NCBI RefSeq assembly: GCF_021390245.1
Contig: NZ_JAJUXH010000005.1
Location: 363,040 to 427,039 of the forward strand
DNA from: Dyadobacter sp. CY323
GTDB lineage: Bacteria; Bacteroidota; Bacteroidia; Cytophagales; Spirosomataceae
Length of the DNA stretch: 64,000 bases
Direction: 5' to 3'
The notes under the pieces are model-generated. The model had not been told where the DNA came from and did not search any database. It saw only the letters and a program-made list of their open reading frames with translations. Of this stretch, positions 46,581-54,809 are shown piece after piece; within the stretch, counting starts at the first letter, position 1, and each line of letters begins with the position of its first letter. Position numbers and translations under genes: made by a program.

Positions 46581-46625
46581 TGCAAAAAAATAGAGCGCCT
46601 GATGCAGGCACTCTATTTTTTTGCA
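46581..46625. terminator. bidirectional intrinsic terminator
   Basis: GCAAAAAAATAGAG-CGCCTG and CAGGC-ACTCTATTTTTTTGC pair around ATG, with one bulge, between the membrane-protein gene and the peroxiredoxin gene. Confidence 0.9.
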
Positions 46626-46635
46626 TGATAACACC

Positions 46636-47277
46636 TTACTTGTTAGGCTGCGGCGTGTAACGCAAATATGGTTTTACTATATTCAATCCTTTTGTAAATC
46701 TCTTTTCAGCATCCTCGGTGCTCACCGCAGGAACCACGATCACATCATCCCCATCTTTCCAGTCCGCGGGAGTCGCAACAGAATAATTAGCAGTCAGTTG
46801 CAGTGAGTCCACAACCCGGAGAATCTCATTGAAATTTCGGCCTGTTGATGCAGGATAAGTCAGGGTAAGCTTGATTTTTTTATCCGGTCCAACGATAAAC
46901 ACCGAACGAACCGTTGCTTTCTCGCTCGCATTTGGATGGATCATGTCATACAGCTGCGCTACTTTCCGGCCTTCATCTGCGATAATTGGAAAGTTAACTT
47001 CGGTGTCGCTCACCTCATTGATATCCGGGATCCAGCGGTTGTGAGAATCCAGATCATCTACGCTCACTGCCAGCACTTTAACATTGCGTTTTTCAAATTC
47101 GCCTTTCAAAAGCGCCGTTTTACCAAGTTCGGTAGTACATACCGGCGTAAAATCTGCCGGGTGAGAAAAAAGCAATCCCCAGCTATCGCCAAGCCATTCG
47201 TGAAATTTAATAGGGCCTTGTGTGGTATTTGCCTCAAAGTCCGGGGCAATATCTCCTAGTCGCAGTGACATAAGCAA
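46636..47277 (-). CDS. 1-Cys peroxiredoxin (Prx6 type)
   Basis: 213 residues. The peroxidatic Cys lies in SHPADFTPVCTTELGKTALL (about residue 46). The C-terminal extension typical of Prx6 proteins is present (VVDSLQLTANYSVATPADWK, DDVIVVPAVSTEDAEKRF). It reduces hydrogen peroxide and alkyl hydroperoxides with a thiol partner. It appears monocistronic. Confidence 0.93.
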   Translation of the reverse strand: MLMSLRLGDIAPDFEANTTQGPIKFHEWLGDSWGLLFSHPADFTPVCTTELGKTALLKGEFEKRNVKVLAVSVDDLDSHNRWIPDINEVSDTEVNFPIIADEGRKVAQLYDMIHPNASEKATVRSVFIVGPDKKIKLTLTYPASTGRNFNEILRVVDSLQLTANYSVATPADWKDGDDVIVVPAVSTEDAEKRFTKGLNIVKPYLRYTPQPNK

Positions 47278-47578
47278 TAAAATTTAAGTTTGACAATAAT
47301 CTACCAAAGTTGTAGAGTTTAACACAAAAATAGATAATTAGTTTCAATTAAGCGGTAATTGTCAGATGAATAAATGTATCCAAGATCGGATATGACTAAA
47401 CCCTGATAAATCCTCAGAATATTAACCTCAATGCAATTTTAACCTCATTTTAAATCCCCTTTAATTGCGTTTTAATTGAAAGTCTGCTCCTTTGAATGTG
47501 CTATCACACACCAATCCATCGCCGACAATAGCTCACAGACCTTTATAATAATAGATAACCTGTTCGTTTAAATTGTAG
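47278..47578. other. gene-free interval upstream of an orphan terminator
   Basis: No ORF is supported. The plus strand carries repeated ATTTTAA-like stretches (47429-47475) and leads into a strong terminator at 47579 with no gene before it, so a small RNA of the plus strand could be encoded here. Confidence 0.3.
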
Positions 47579-47613
47579 AAACCATCTCATCATTAAAATG
47601 AGATGGTTTTTTG
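47579..47613 (+). terminator. orphan intrinsic terminator
   Basis: AAACCATCTCAT (47579-47590) pairs with ATGAGATGGTTT (47598-47609), 12 bp, loop CATTAAA, then TTT. There is no coding gene upstream on this strand. Confidence 0.88.
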
Positions 47614-47665
47614 TTTAAATTGAACTATCACTCCGCATTTTACTTTCTTGATAAAACAACCGTTC

Positions 47666-48850
47666 ATGTCTTTGAAACTGCCTGTTTACCTGGATTACAA
47701 TGCTACTACTCCGATGGATCCGAGAGTTTTGGAAGAAATGCTGCCTTATTATACAGAGAAATTTGGTAACGCAGCCAGCAAAACGCATGCATTTGGATGG
47801 GAAGCAGAAGAAGCTGTGGACATTGCCCGTGAGCAGATTGCCAGCCTGATCGGTGCTCATCCTCAGGAAATTGTCTTTACTTCCGGCGCAACAGAAGCAG
47901 TTAATCTCGCAATCAAAGGTGTTTTCGAAAATTATCCGGTCGAAAAAAAACACATGATTACGGTATCAACCGAACATAAAGCGGTTTTGGACACGTGCAG
48001 GAAAATGGAAAGGAATGGCCACGAAGTCTCGTATTTACATGTGAATGCAGATGGGCTCATCGATCTGGAAGAACTTGAAAATGCGATCAACCAAAATACC
48101 ATTTTAATCGCCGTCATGTATGCCAATAATGAGACAGGTGTAGTAATGCCGGTGAAAGAAATTTCAGCGATCGCCAGAAAACACGGTATTCCGTTTTTAA
48201 GCGATGCGACACAGGCTGTCGGTAAAATACCTGTAAATGTAGATCGGGATGGCATTGATCTGATGACTTTCAGCGCACATAAATTGTACGGCCCAAAAGG
48301 CGTGGGTGCATTGTATGTAAGAAAGAAAAACCCTACGGTGACGCTCACCGCGCAGATCGACGGCGGCGGGCATGAACGAAATATGAGAAGCGGGACATTG
48401 AATGTACCGGGTATCGTCGGCTTTGGAAAAGCGTGCGAAATCTGTGAAAATGAGATGCATACAGAAAGTACGCGGCTCGGTGCATTGCGCGATTATTTTG
48501 AAAAACAACTGATGGATCTCGAAGATCTGGAAGTAAATGGCGATCAAAAATCGCGGCTTCCTCATGCGACCAACATCTCGTTTCATGGCATTGACGGAGA
48601 AAAAATGATCTTCGAATCGAGCAGCGATCTCGCCTTTTCCCGAAGTTCCGCCTGCACGTCGGCAACATTGGAACCGAGTTATGTGTTAAAAGCAATGGGG
48701 CTGACCGACGAGACAATTCACAATTCTTTCCGTTTCAGCTTTGGTCGGTTCTCTACCGAAGAGCATGCTGATCACGCGATCGGAATTATTTCACGAATCA
48801 TAAAAGAGCATCGCCATGAAAGAAATTTCGGACATCATAAAGTCCTATGA
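47666..48850 (+). CDS. Cysteine desulfurase (NifS/IscS family)
   Basis: 394 residues from ATG 47666; a TTG 6 codons earlier is less likely. PLP-dependent enzyme that takes sulfur from cysteine. Motifs: VYLDYNATTPMDPRVLEEML, FTSGATEAVNLAIKG, the PLP lysine in TFSAHKLYGPKGVGALYVRK and the catalytic Cys in FSRSSACTSATLEPSYVL. Its end overlaps xdhC by 35 nt and a MocA-like gene follows, so it probably supplies sulfur for molybdenum cofactor or for sulfuration of xanthine dehydrogenase-type enzymes, and may not be the housekeeping IscS. Confidence 0.93.
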   Translation: MSLKLPVYLDYNATTPMDPRVLEEMLPYYTEKFGNAASKTHAFGWEAEEAVDIAREQIASLIGAHPQEIVFTSGATEAVNLAIKGVFENYPVEKKHMITVSTEHKAVLDTCRKMERNGHEVSYLHVNADGLIDLEELENAINQNTILIAVMYANNETGVVMPVKEISAIARKHGIPFLSDATQAVGKIPVNVDRDGIDLMTFSAHKLYGPKGVGALYVRKKNPTVTLTAQIDGGGHERNMRSGTLNVPGIVGFGKACEICENEMHTESTRLGALRDYFEKQLMDLEDLEVNGDQKSRLPHATNISFHGIDGEKMIFESSSDLAFSRSSACTSATLEPSYVLKAMGLTDETIHNSFRFSFGRFSTEEHADHAIGIISRIIKEHRHERNFGHHKVL

Positions 48851-50018
48851 AAACGCCATAATGAGCGGTAAAAACATGGCACTCGCTACTGTGGTACATG
48901 TTGAAGGCTCATCCTATCGCAGGCCGGGCGCGAGAATGCTCGTCACGGACGACGGTCAGCTTACCGGGGCGATCAGTGGCGGCTGCCTCGAAGGTGATGC
49001 ATTGAGAAAAGCATTACTGGCCATTTCACAGCAAAAAAACAAACTGGTCACCTACGATACAACCGACGAAAACGACACGACATTAGGTGTGCAGCTGGGC
49101 TGTAATGGCATTATTCACATTCTTTTTGAGCCGATTCATATTGCCGATAAAGACAACCCCATTGAATTGTTGAAAAGGGTTTTGGTCAAAAGACAAAATG
49201 CCGTACTCATCACCTTGTTTTCCCTGAAATCCAGAACCGGCGCACAGCCGGGCACGTGTTTCCTGCATTTAGAAACTGAGGATCAAATCATTACAAAAGA
49301 TTTGAAAGAGCCGGCTATTTCTGATTTGTTAGTCGATTCACAATTAGCTTATTCAAAGTCCGATTCATTCTTTAAGACTTTTCTGTATGATGGTCAAAAT
49401 CTCACTGGTTTCATTGAGTACGTAAATACGCCACCTTCCATTGTCATTGCCGGTGCGGGAAACGATACAATACCGCTGGTGGAAATGGCGAATATCCTGG
49501 GCTGGAAAACGACGGTTGTGGATGGTCGGGCCGGACATGCTACGAAACAACGCTTTCCGAATGCAACAAGGGTAATCGTTTCCCGGGCCGAAGATGTTTT
49601 AAATCATATTGAATGTGATGAAAGAACATTTTTCCTGCTAATGACACATAATTACAATTACGATCTGGCGCTACTGAAACAGTTGGTCACTGTTGAATCT
49701 TGCCAGTACACTGGTACCTTGGGGCCAAAGAAGAAATTGGAACGAATGTTTTCAGAGCTGGAAGAAAATGGAATTGGTGTAACGGAGGAACAAAAAACAC
49801 GCATTTACGGACCAGTGGGCCTCGATATCGGCGCTGAAACTTCCGAAGAAATTGCATTGTCTGTTTTAGCTGAAATCAAGGCGGTTCTCAGTAATAGAAA
49901 AGGATTTTCGCTCCGCGACAAAATGGAGCCGATACACAACCGGTCTGACCAGAAAGTGGACTACTCCAAGGCGGAAATGGAGGAATTTCTTTGTGCCGTG
50001 CAAATTGCGACTTCTTAA
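48816..50018 (+). CDS. XdhC/CoxI-family molybdenum-cofactor insertion protein
   Basis: 400 residues. The XdhC/CoxI N-domain has TVVHVEGSSYRRPGARMLVT and GAISGGCLEGDALRKALLA. The Rossmann C-domain has PPSIVIAGAGNDTIPLVEMA and KTTVVDGRAGHATKQRFPNA; LMTHNYNYDLALLKQLV and GTLGPKKKLERM are also typical. XdhC proteins bind molybdenum cofactor, mediate its sulfuration and insert it into enzymes of the xanthine dehydrogenase family. It starts inside the desulfurase gene and its stop directly precedes the next ATG. No xanthine dehydrogenase is in the window. Confidence 0.92.
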   Translation: MKEISDIIKSYENAIMSGKNMALATVVHVEGSSYRRPGARMLVTDDGQLTGAISGGCLEGDALRKALLAISQQKNKLVTYDTTDENDTTLGVQLGCNGIIHILFEPIHIADKDNPIELLKRVLVKRQNAVLITLFSLKSRTGAQPGTCFLHLETEDQIITKDLKEPAISDLLVDSQLAYSKSDSFFKTFLYDGQNLTGFIEYVNTPPSIVIAGAGNDTIPLVEMANILGWKTTVVDGRAGHATKQRFPNATRVIVSRAEDVLNHIECDERTFFLLMTHNYNYDLALLKQLVTVESCQYTGTLGPKKKLERMFSELEENGIGVTEEQKTRIYGPVGLDIGAETSEEIALSVLAEIKAVLSNRKGFSLRDKMEPIHNRSDQKVDYSKAEMEEFLCAVQIATS

Positions 50019-50624
50019 ATGAGCGCCTACGCTCCATATAGCATTGTTATACTCGCCGCAGGGAATTCATCCAGGCTCGGCGAACCCAAGCAATTATTGA
50101 AATATCAAAACAAAACACTCATCCGTCATATCACCGAAACTGCTCTGGCTAGTGGGTTTTCGGAAGTGATTATAGTGACTGGTTCCAACTCCGAACGTAT
50201 TGAAAATGAATTGAATGGACTAAAATGTCATTTCACCTATAATGCAAATTGGGCGGAAGGAATGGGATCTTCCATTGCGCAAGGAATACATGGCTTACAA
50301 TCTATGAATATTTTATCAGCCGGCGTGATCCTCGCAGTCAGTGATCAGCCATTTGTAGATATTTCCCTGTTTCAGTCACTAATTGATCAGAAAACCCGCA
50401 CAAATGCAGGAATCGTAGCTTCGTCTTATGCCGGTACATTAGGAACTCCGGTTTTATTTTCTGAAAAATATTTTACTGACCTCCTGAAATTAAGCGGTGC
50501 CGAAGGCGCTAAAAAGCTTCTTTCAAAATTTTCTAATGAGGTGACTTCCTGCCCATTCCCGCTCGGAAACATCGATATCGACACAAAAGAAGACTACAAA
50601 AATCTCTTAATTTTTCAATCTTGA
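50019..50624 (+). CDS. MocA/MobA-like molybdenum-cofactor nucleotidyltransferase
   Basis: 201 residues. The N-terminal nucleotide-binding motif is SIVILAAGNSSRLGEPKQLL, with Lys in the usual place. VSDQPFVDISLFQSL carries the metal-binding Asp region and GTPVLFSEKYF follows. MocA converts molybdopterin to its cytosine dinucleotide form; MobA makes the guanine form. The link to XdhC favours the MocA role. It abuts the xdhC stop and is the last gene of a three-gene operon. Confidence 0.87.
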   Translation: MSAYAPYSIVILAAGNSSRLGEPKQLLKYQNKTLIRHITETALASGFSEVIIVTGSNSERIENELNGLKCHFTYNANWAEGMGSSIAQGIHGLQSMNILSAGVILAVSDQPFVDISLFQSLIDQKTRTNAGIVASSYAGTLGTPVLFSEKYFTDLLKLSGAEGAKKLLSKFSNEVTSCPFPLGNIDIDTKEDYKNLLIFQS

Positions 50625-50668
50625 TTTAATTGCCGTCGTCTTAAGCCGACGGCAATTAAATCAGATTG
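50616..50668. terminator. long hairpin terminator overlapping the mocA-like stop
   Basis: GATTTAATTGCCGTCG (50623-50638) pairs with CGACGGCAATTAAATC (50647-50662). The outer arms CAATCT and AGATTG extend the stem to 22 bp with one bulge. The first arm starts in the last codons of the gene. The U-run behind it is weak (AAAAAATCTTTTTG). Confidence 0.75.
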
Positions 50669-50711
50669 AAAAAATCTTTTTGTTTAAGTCAAGATCTTCT
50701 TTTATCATTGC

Positions 50712-50735
50712 AGTGTACTATTTAACTAGAACACT
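50712..50735 (+). promoter_or_regulatory. palindromic operator of the YtrA-type operon
   Basis: AGTGTACTA-TTTAAC-TAGAACACT is a 9-bp inverted repeat with one mismatch, 15 nt before the ABC gene ATG. YtrA-subfamily GntR regulators bind similar GTGTA...TACAC palindromes, and such a regulator is encoded in the same operon, so autoregulation is likely. Confidence 0.6.
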
Positions 50736-50749
50736 AAATCTCTCAGACC

Positions 50750-51583
50750 ATGATCCATTTTGACCAGGTATCCTTTGGATATAGTACGCGTAAAAAGCTT
50801 TTTGAAAACCTCACGCTGAATCTGAAAGCCGGGCATATTTATGGTTTGCTGGGAAAAAACGGTGCAGGGAAATCCAGTTTGCTCAGAAACATGGTCGGAC
50901 TGCTTTTTCCGCTCAGCGGCAAGATCAATGTGGCCGGCTACGAACCTGGCAAACGCCAGCCTGCATTTTTGCAGGATGTCTTTTTTATTCCCGAGGAAAT
51001 TTATCTGCCTTCGGTCACAATCGATAAGTACCTCGATATGCTCGCGCCGTTTTACCCCAGGTTTGACGAAAAACAATTCCGGGGATACATCGCTGAACTC
51101 GACATTCCCGAAAAAAACAAGCTAACGGGCATGTCTTATGGTCAGAAGAAAAAAGTGCTGATCGCATTTGCACTCGCGACGAATACCCGGATTCTCATCA
51201 TGGATGAGCCTACAAACGGTCTCGATATTCCCTCAAAAAGTCAATTTCGCAAACTGGTATCCTCGGTTCTGGACAAAGACAGGCTGATACTGATCTCCAC
51301 ACATCAGGTTCGCGACCTTGACAATCTCATTGATTCCATCATTATTCTGGAAGATAGCCAGATCCTGTTGCAGCATAGTCTCGACGTGGTTACCGAGCGA
51401 CTGTGTTTCGGAACGCTCAGCAGTATCGAATTCGACAATCGGGTTCTTTACTCGGAACCTTCATTGCGTGGCTATAAAGCAGTTTTTGAGAATTCCGAGC
51501 AGGAGGATAGTCGCGTAGATCTTGAACATCTGTTTAATGCAGTCATGGAAAATCCGGCGCGTATCAAATCCATATTCCGATAA
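50750..51583 (+). CDS. ABC transporter ATP-binding protein (YtrB-like)
   Basis: 277 residues. Walker A GLLGKNGAGKSSLLRNMVGL (about residues 33-52), signature MSYGQKKKVLIAFAL, Walker B RILIMDEPTNGLDIPSKSQ and switch His STHQVRDLDNL are all present, so it should be an active ATPase. A C-terminal region of about 70 residues follows. It opens an operon with a membrane miniprotein, a permease, a GntR regulator and a secreted beta protein, as in the Ytr cell-envelope stress systems. Confidence 0.93.
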   Translation: MIHFDQVSFGYSTRKKLFENLTLNLKAGHIYGLLGKNGAGKSSLLRNMVGLLFPLSGKINVAGYEPGKRQPAFLQDVFFIPEEIYLPSVTIDKYLDMLAPFYPRFDEKQFRGYIAELDIPEKNKLTGMSYGQKKKVLIAFALATNTRILIMDEPTNGLDIPSKSQFRKLVSSVLDKDRLILISTHQVRDLDNLIDSIIILEDSQILLQHSLDVVTERLCFGTLSSIEFDNRVLYSEPSLRGYKAVFENSEQEDSRVDLEHLFNAVMENPARIKSIFR

Positions 51584-51587
51584 GATC

Positions 51588-51689
51588 ATGAAACAGCTAC
51601 TAATCCTATTTCTTATCGTACTCATTTTATTGATCCAATATCTGGCTCCTTCCATCCTACCTGACCAATTTTTATCTTTCATCCTATGA
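51588..51689 (+). CDS. 33-residue membrane miniprotein in the ABC operon
   Basis: ATG at 51588, four nt after the ABC stop; TGA at 51687-51689 overlaps the permease ATG (51686) as ATGA. The peptide is almost one TM helix: MKQLLILFLIVLILLIQYLA, then PSILPDQFLSFIL. Its spacing on both sides is that of a translated gene and would couple ABC and permease translation. It could be a transporter-associated miniprotein or only a coupling ORF. No named family was recognised. Confidence 0.55.
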   Translation: MKQLLILFLIVLILLIQYLAPSILPDQFLSFIL

Positions 51690-52495
51690 ATCAGACATTT
51701 GACATTCACCGCTTTGCATTAATGCTGAAACTGGATTTGGCAGAAAAAGGCAGAAATATGCTGTTGCTGGCGACACTTCTTGTTGTGATGCTTTTGCTGA
51801 TGCTGCTACCGATCACGATGTCCAGGGAACCGAGCGGATTGCGGGAGGCATTGCATTATGTTGCTTTATTTACGGTTGTGCTTTTTGGCGGAAGTTTCTA
51901 TTCCAGCAATGCATTAACTCAATATTCCACACCGCAAACGTGTATTGCAGCGTTAATGGTGCCGGCATCACGAGTCGAAAAGTACCTGAGCTCATTCATT
52001 CTGAACGTCATTTTCGTTGTCCCATTCCTGATCCTTTTTGTAAAACTTCATCATTACACGATAGACATCGGGAATTCAAAACTTCCGGCAGGCGGGTACA
52101 AATACAATTATATCCAGAATGAGCCACTACAGTATTTTTATTTCTGCTATTTCATCCTGCATTCGGTCATTTTTCTGGGATCGGTCTATTTTCCGAAAGC
52201 ATCGTACATCAAAACGGCAACATTTGTTTTGATCACTATACTGGTTGTTTTTGGCGTCAATACGTTGATTGCAAGTTTATTTACCGGCTTTCCTAAGAAA
52301 ATTGTAGCATTTCCAATGACTGGCTGGCGCATCTGGGAGAGCGACACAATGTCTCTGACCAAAAACGTACATGAGAAATTCTTTCATGTTCTGATCCCCG
52401 AAACCACCGATAATCTGCTACGTGTTTTTGCGGTGCTGGTCGCGCTCAGCTTTTGGTTTATTGCCTACATACGGCTAAAAGAGAAGGAAATTTAA
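51686..52495 (+). CDS. ABC transporter permease subunit
   Basis: 269 residues with about six TM helices: LLLATLLVVMLLLMLLPITM, VALFTVVLFGGSFYSSNAL, LNVIFVVPFLILFVKLHHYT, YFYFCYFILHSVIFLGSVYF, TATFVLITILVVFGVNTLIA and FAVLVALSFWFIAYI. It is the expected membrane partner of the ATPase two genes upstream. The substrate is unknown; systems of this kind often handle peptides or antibiotics. Confidence 0.85.
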   Translation: MNQTFDIHRFALMLKLDLAEKGRNMLLLATLLVVMLLLMLLPITMSREPSGLREALHYVALFTVVLFGGSFYSSNALTQYSTPQTCIAALMVPASRVEKYLSSFILNVIFVVPFLILFVKLHHYTIDIGNSKLPAGGYKYNYIQNEPLQYFYFCYFILHSVIFLGSVYFPKASYIKTATFVLITILVVFGVNTLIASLFTGFPKKIVAFPMTGWRIWESDTMSLTKNVHEKFFHVLIPETTDNLLRVFAVLVALSFWFIAYIRLKEKEI

Positions 52496-52508
52496 CCACA
52501 CATGATTT

Positions 52509-52889
52509 ATGGAGTTTAAAGATAAACAATCTATTTACCTGCAGATCGCCGACTATATCTGCGAGCAGATCCTGCTCGGTAAATGGCCGCCCGGAGAACG
52601 CATCCCGTCTGTCAGGGACCTGGCCGCGATGCTGGAAGTCAATCCAAACACCGTGATGAGAACGTACGATTTCCTTCAGAATAAAGAAATCATTTTCAAC
52701 AAAAGAGGAATTGGATACTCGGCTGATGATAAGGCAGTTGAACGAATTTTACTTTATCGAAAAGAGCGTTTTCTCGAAAGCGAGCTGCCCGATCTTTTCC
52801 GGACGCTCTACCTTCTGAATATCAGTATGGGCGAGTTACAGACCCGCTACAACAAGTTCATCACCGAAACATATCCTGTCACGAACTAA
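52509..52889 (+). CDS. GntR-family regulator, YtrA subfamily
   Basis: 126 residues. The winged helix-turn-helix is SIYLQIADYICEQILLGKWP, GERIPSVRDLAAMLEVNPNT and VMRTYDFLQ. The short C-terminal region (about 50 residues, helical) is the size of the YtrA dimerisation domain, without a FadR-type ligand domain. It lies 13 nt after the permease and most likely represses its own operon through the palindrome at 50712. Confidence 0.93.
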   Translation: MEFKDKQSIYLQIADYICEQILLGKWPPGERIPSVRDLAAMLEVNPNTVMRTYDFLQNKEIIFNKRGIGYSADDKAVERILLYRKERFLESELPDLFRTLYLLNISMGELQTRYNKFITETYPVTN

Positions 52890-52900
52890 CTTTTAATACA

Positions 52901-53581
52901 ATGAAGACAAGTAACATCTTACTTATCACGCTATTTTCATTGACACTGCTTGTTTTGTTAGGGTCAAATCTGGTTTTGAAGGCAGGGTATGACAGAATAG
53001 ACAAAAGCGACCCCTTGTGGGGATATAGAAAGGAACCTGCAAAGCCATTCAAATATGTGAAACTTCAGGGAAAAGCATTTGGCCTGACGGAGATCAGCCC
53101 TGGCAAAGAGTATAAAATTACGGCCGGGCCGGATAAAAAGTATTACGACTGGAAAGTGGTGGGTGACACCCTGGTTTTCAATTATCACCGCGACTGGGAA
53201 CTCTCCGCACCATTTACGGAAGAGGCTTTGAACATTGGCCCTAATTTTTACATTACAGCCCCGGATATTAAATCCATTACCTCACAAGATGTACCGGTTC
53301 ACATCACAAACTGGAAAAGTGGCGATCTGGTTATAAAAATGAATAAAGGCGCATTGCTCGTAAGCGATAATGTGATTGACAACCTGAATACGGATGTTCA
53401 TTCAGGAGGATTCGTAAAATTTGGGAAGAGCAATAATCTCGGGAATGTGTCTGTGCAGGTGAAGGATAGCAGCAGTTTGAAGGTAGAAAAAGATATTTTC
53501 AAATCATTTAAGGCAAATGTAGATGGCAAAGCTCAGATTAATTTGCCGGGGAGCCTCTATAAAAATGTTGCTGAAAATTAA
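52901..53581 (+). CDS. secreted beta-helix-like protein (DUF2807-type), 226 aa
   Basis: A signal anchor (LLITLFSLTLLVLLGSNLVL) is followed by about 190 residues of repeated beta strands, e.g. FYITAPDIKSITSQDVPVHI, NLNTDVHSGGFVKFGKSNNL and SSSLKVEKDIFKSFKANVDG, of the auto-transporter-adhesin-head-like type. Genes of this kind often end YtrA-type operons in Bacteroidetes. Its function is not known. It starts 11 nt after the regulator gene and is closed by a terminator. Confidence 0.75.
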   Translation: MKTSNILLITLFSLTLLVLLGSNLVLKAGYDRIDKSDPLWGYRKEPAKPFKYVKLQGKAFGLTEISPGKEYKITAGPDKKYYDWKVVGDTLVFNYHRDWELSAPFTEEALNIGPNFYITAPDIKSITSQDVPVHITNWKSGDLVIKMNKGALLVSDNVIDNLNTDVHSGGFVKFGKSNNLGNVSVQVKDSSSLKVEKDIFKSFKANVDGKAQINLPGSLYKNVAEN

Positions 53582-53582
53582 G

Positions 53583-53612
53583 AATGCCGGGAATTTGAGC
53601 TCCCGGCATTTC
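53583..53612 (+). terminator. intrinsic terminator of the ABC operon
   Basis: AATGCCGGGA (53583-53592) pairs with TCCCGGCATT (53601-53610) around an 8-nt loop. The U-run is short. Confidence 0.8.
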
Positions 53613-53637
53613 GAATAAATTCACGATGCAGCTTTTG

Positions 53638-54474
53638 CTATTTGATTCCCAGCATTAAGCTTGCACCGCCCGCATTTGTTGTTGGAAGAATACCGTTCCA
53701 TTTGGCAACCCATTCCTGCTGGATTAATAATGGAGTTAATGTCTTCTGGCGGAGTTGATTGGCTTCTGCTTCGGCGCGGGCTTTGATCAATGTCGCTTTT
53801 GCCTGGCCTTCTGCGCGGGCGATAATCACTTTTGCCTCAGCCTCAGCTTGTTTCGCCATATTTTCAGCTTTTAGCCTCGCCTGAATGGACGTATTTTTTT
53901 CATCGATCATCTGGCGCAGTGACGGTGGCGGTGTGATCGCGGAAGTTAATTGGTCATAAATAAATCCGTCTCTGCCAAGAGTTTTGGTCAACACATTCTG
54001 CACACGATCTTCAAAAACTTCCCGGTTGGACATCACACTGTCGGAGGTAAATGAATTCGCTGCGATCCGGTATGCATCGTAAATGGTGTTTTTCATAAAA
54101 CCCTGCTGAATCTCCGATAACGGTCGTCTGTATTGGCGGTAGATCTGCGGGACTTTATCCGGGTTAATGTGGTAGTTTAATTTGGGATCCACTTTAAATT
54201 CTGCAGCATCCTGGGTTGTAATTACAAAAGGGTCGTAATCAACACTTTGGGTATAAGTTGGAAATTCGATGATTTTGGTCGTCCAGGTATTGTACCAAAC
54301 TCTTCCGGTCACCAAAGTAATGTTATCCACCCCTTTATCGGATCCGTAAAGATTTATTTTGATGCCCACATTCCCGGCGTCGATGTTTTCGTAGGTAAAC
54401 GGCTGGACGGTAACGACGATGACAAGGATTATAAAACTAACGATAGCGATGATAATGTTTCTTCTCATGTTCAT
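53638..54474 (-). CDS. SPFH/prohibitin-family membrane protein
   Basis: 278 residues. An N-terminal TM helix (IIIAIVSFIILVIVVTVQPF) is followed by the SPFH domain (IDAGNVGIKINLYGSDKGVD, YDPFVITTQDAAEFKVDPKL) and a coiled-coil with Ala/Glu repeats (AENMAKQAEAEAKVIIARAE). Such proteins form membrane rings or scaffolds. The gene is coupled to a 58-codon membrane protein whose stop shares one base with its ATG (TAATG). Confidence 0.88.
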   Translation of the reverse strand: MNMRRNIIIAIVSFIILVIVVTVQPFTYENIDAGNVGIKINLYGSDKGVDNITLVTGRVWYNTWTTKIIEFPTYTQSVDYDPFVITTQDAAEFKVDPKLNYHINPDKVPQIYRQYRRPLSEIQQGFMKNTIYDAYRIAANSFTSDSVMSNREVFEDRVQNVLTKTLGRDGFIYDQLTSAITPPPSLRQMIDEKNTSIQARLKAENMAKQAEAEAKVIIARAEGQAKATLIKARAEAEANQLRQKTLTPLLIQQEWVAKWNGILPTTNAGGASLMLGIK

Positions 54475-54650
54475 TATAGTTTAGATTTGATTTGCTTCAA
54501 CAGATTTTTTATTTCTCCAAAAAGGTAAAAAAGAGCCGCTCCGATAAACGCCAGGCCGCCAAAGACTAGCAAATCCGACTGAGAATTAACCAGTTGCAGG
54601 GAGTAGGTAATCGCAACGATCACCAGGATCACTTTCAGAATATATTCCAT
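54474..54650 (-). CDS. 58-residue membrane protein coupled to the SPFH gene
   Basis: Start at ATG 54650; the open frame to 54767 has no conserved look. Two TM helices: EYILKVILVIVAITYSLQLV and LLVFGGLAFIGAALFYLFGE, then a basic tail. The stop overlaps the SPFH start by one base, so the two are translated together and probably act together. NfeD-like partners of SPFH proteins are larger; this is not NfeD. Confidence 0.7.
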   Translation of the reverse strand: MEYILKVILVIVAITYSLQLVNSQSDLLVFGGLAFIGAALFYLFGEIKNLLKQIKSKL

Positions 54651-54756
54651 ATTAGCTAGATTTTTTCTATAAATGTATCGTGTGATCATGCATTGACATG
54701 AATATTTTATCCAATGGTTTGTTATGTCAATGAACTGGTGAAATTCATATATAAAC

Positions 54757-54786
54757 AAAAAGCGCATCGATTATCGACACGCTTTT
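54757..54786 (-). terminator. weak terminator of the gnd-zwf-pgl operon
   Basis: AAAAGCG (54758-54764) and CGCTTTT (54780-54786) pair, with an inner TCGA-TTA-TCGA stem. The minus strand ends in a T-run. Confidence 0.55.
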
Positions 54787-54809
54787 CAAATGGTAGCTTT
54801 TATTTACTT

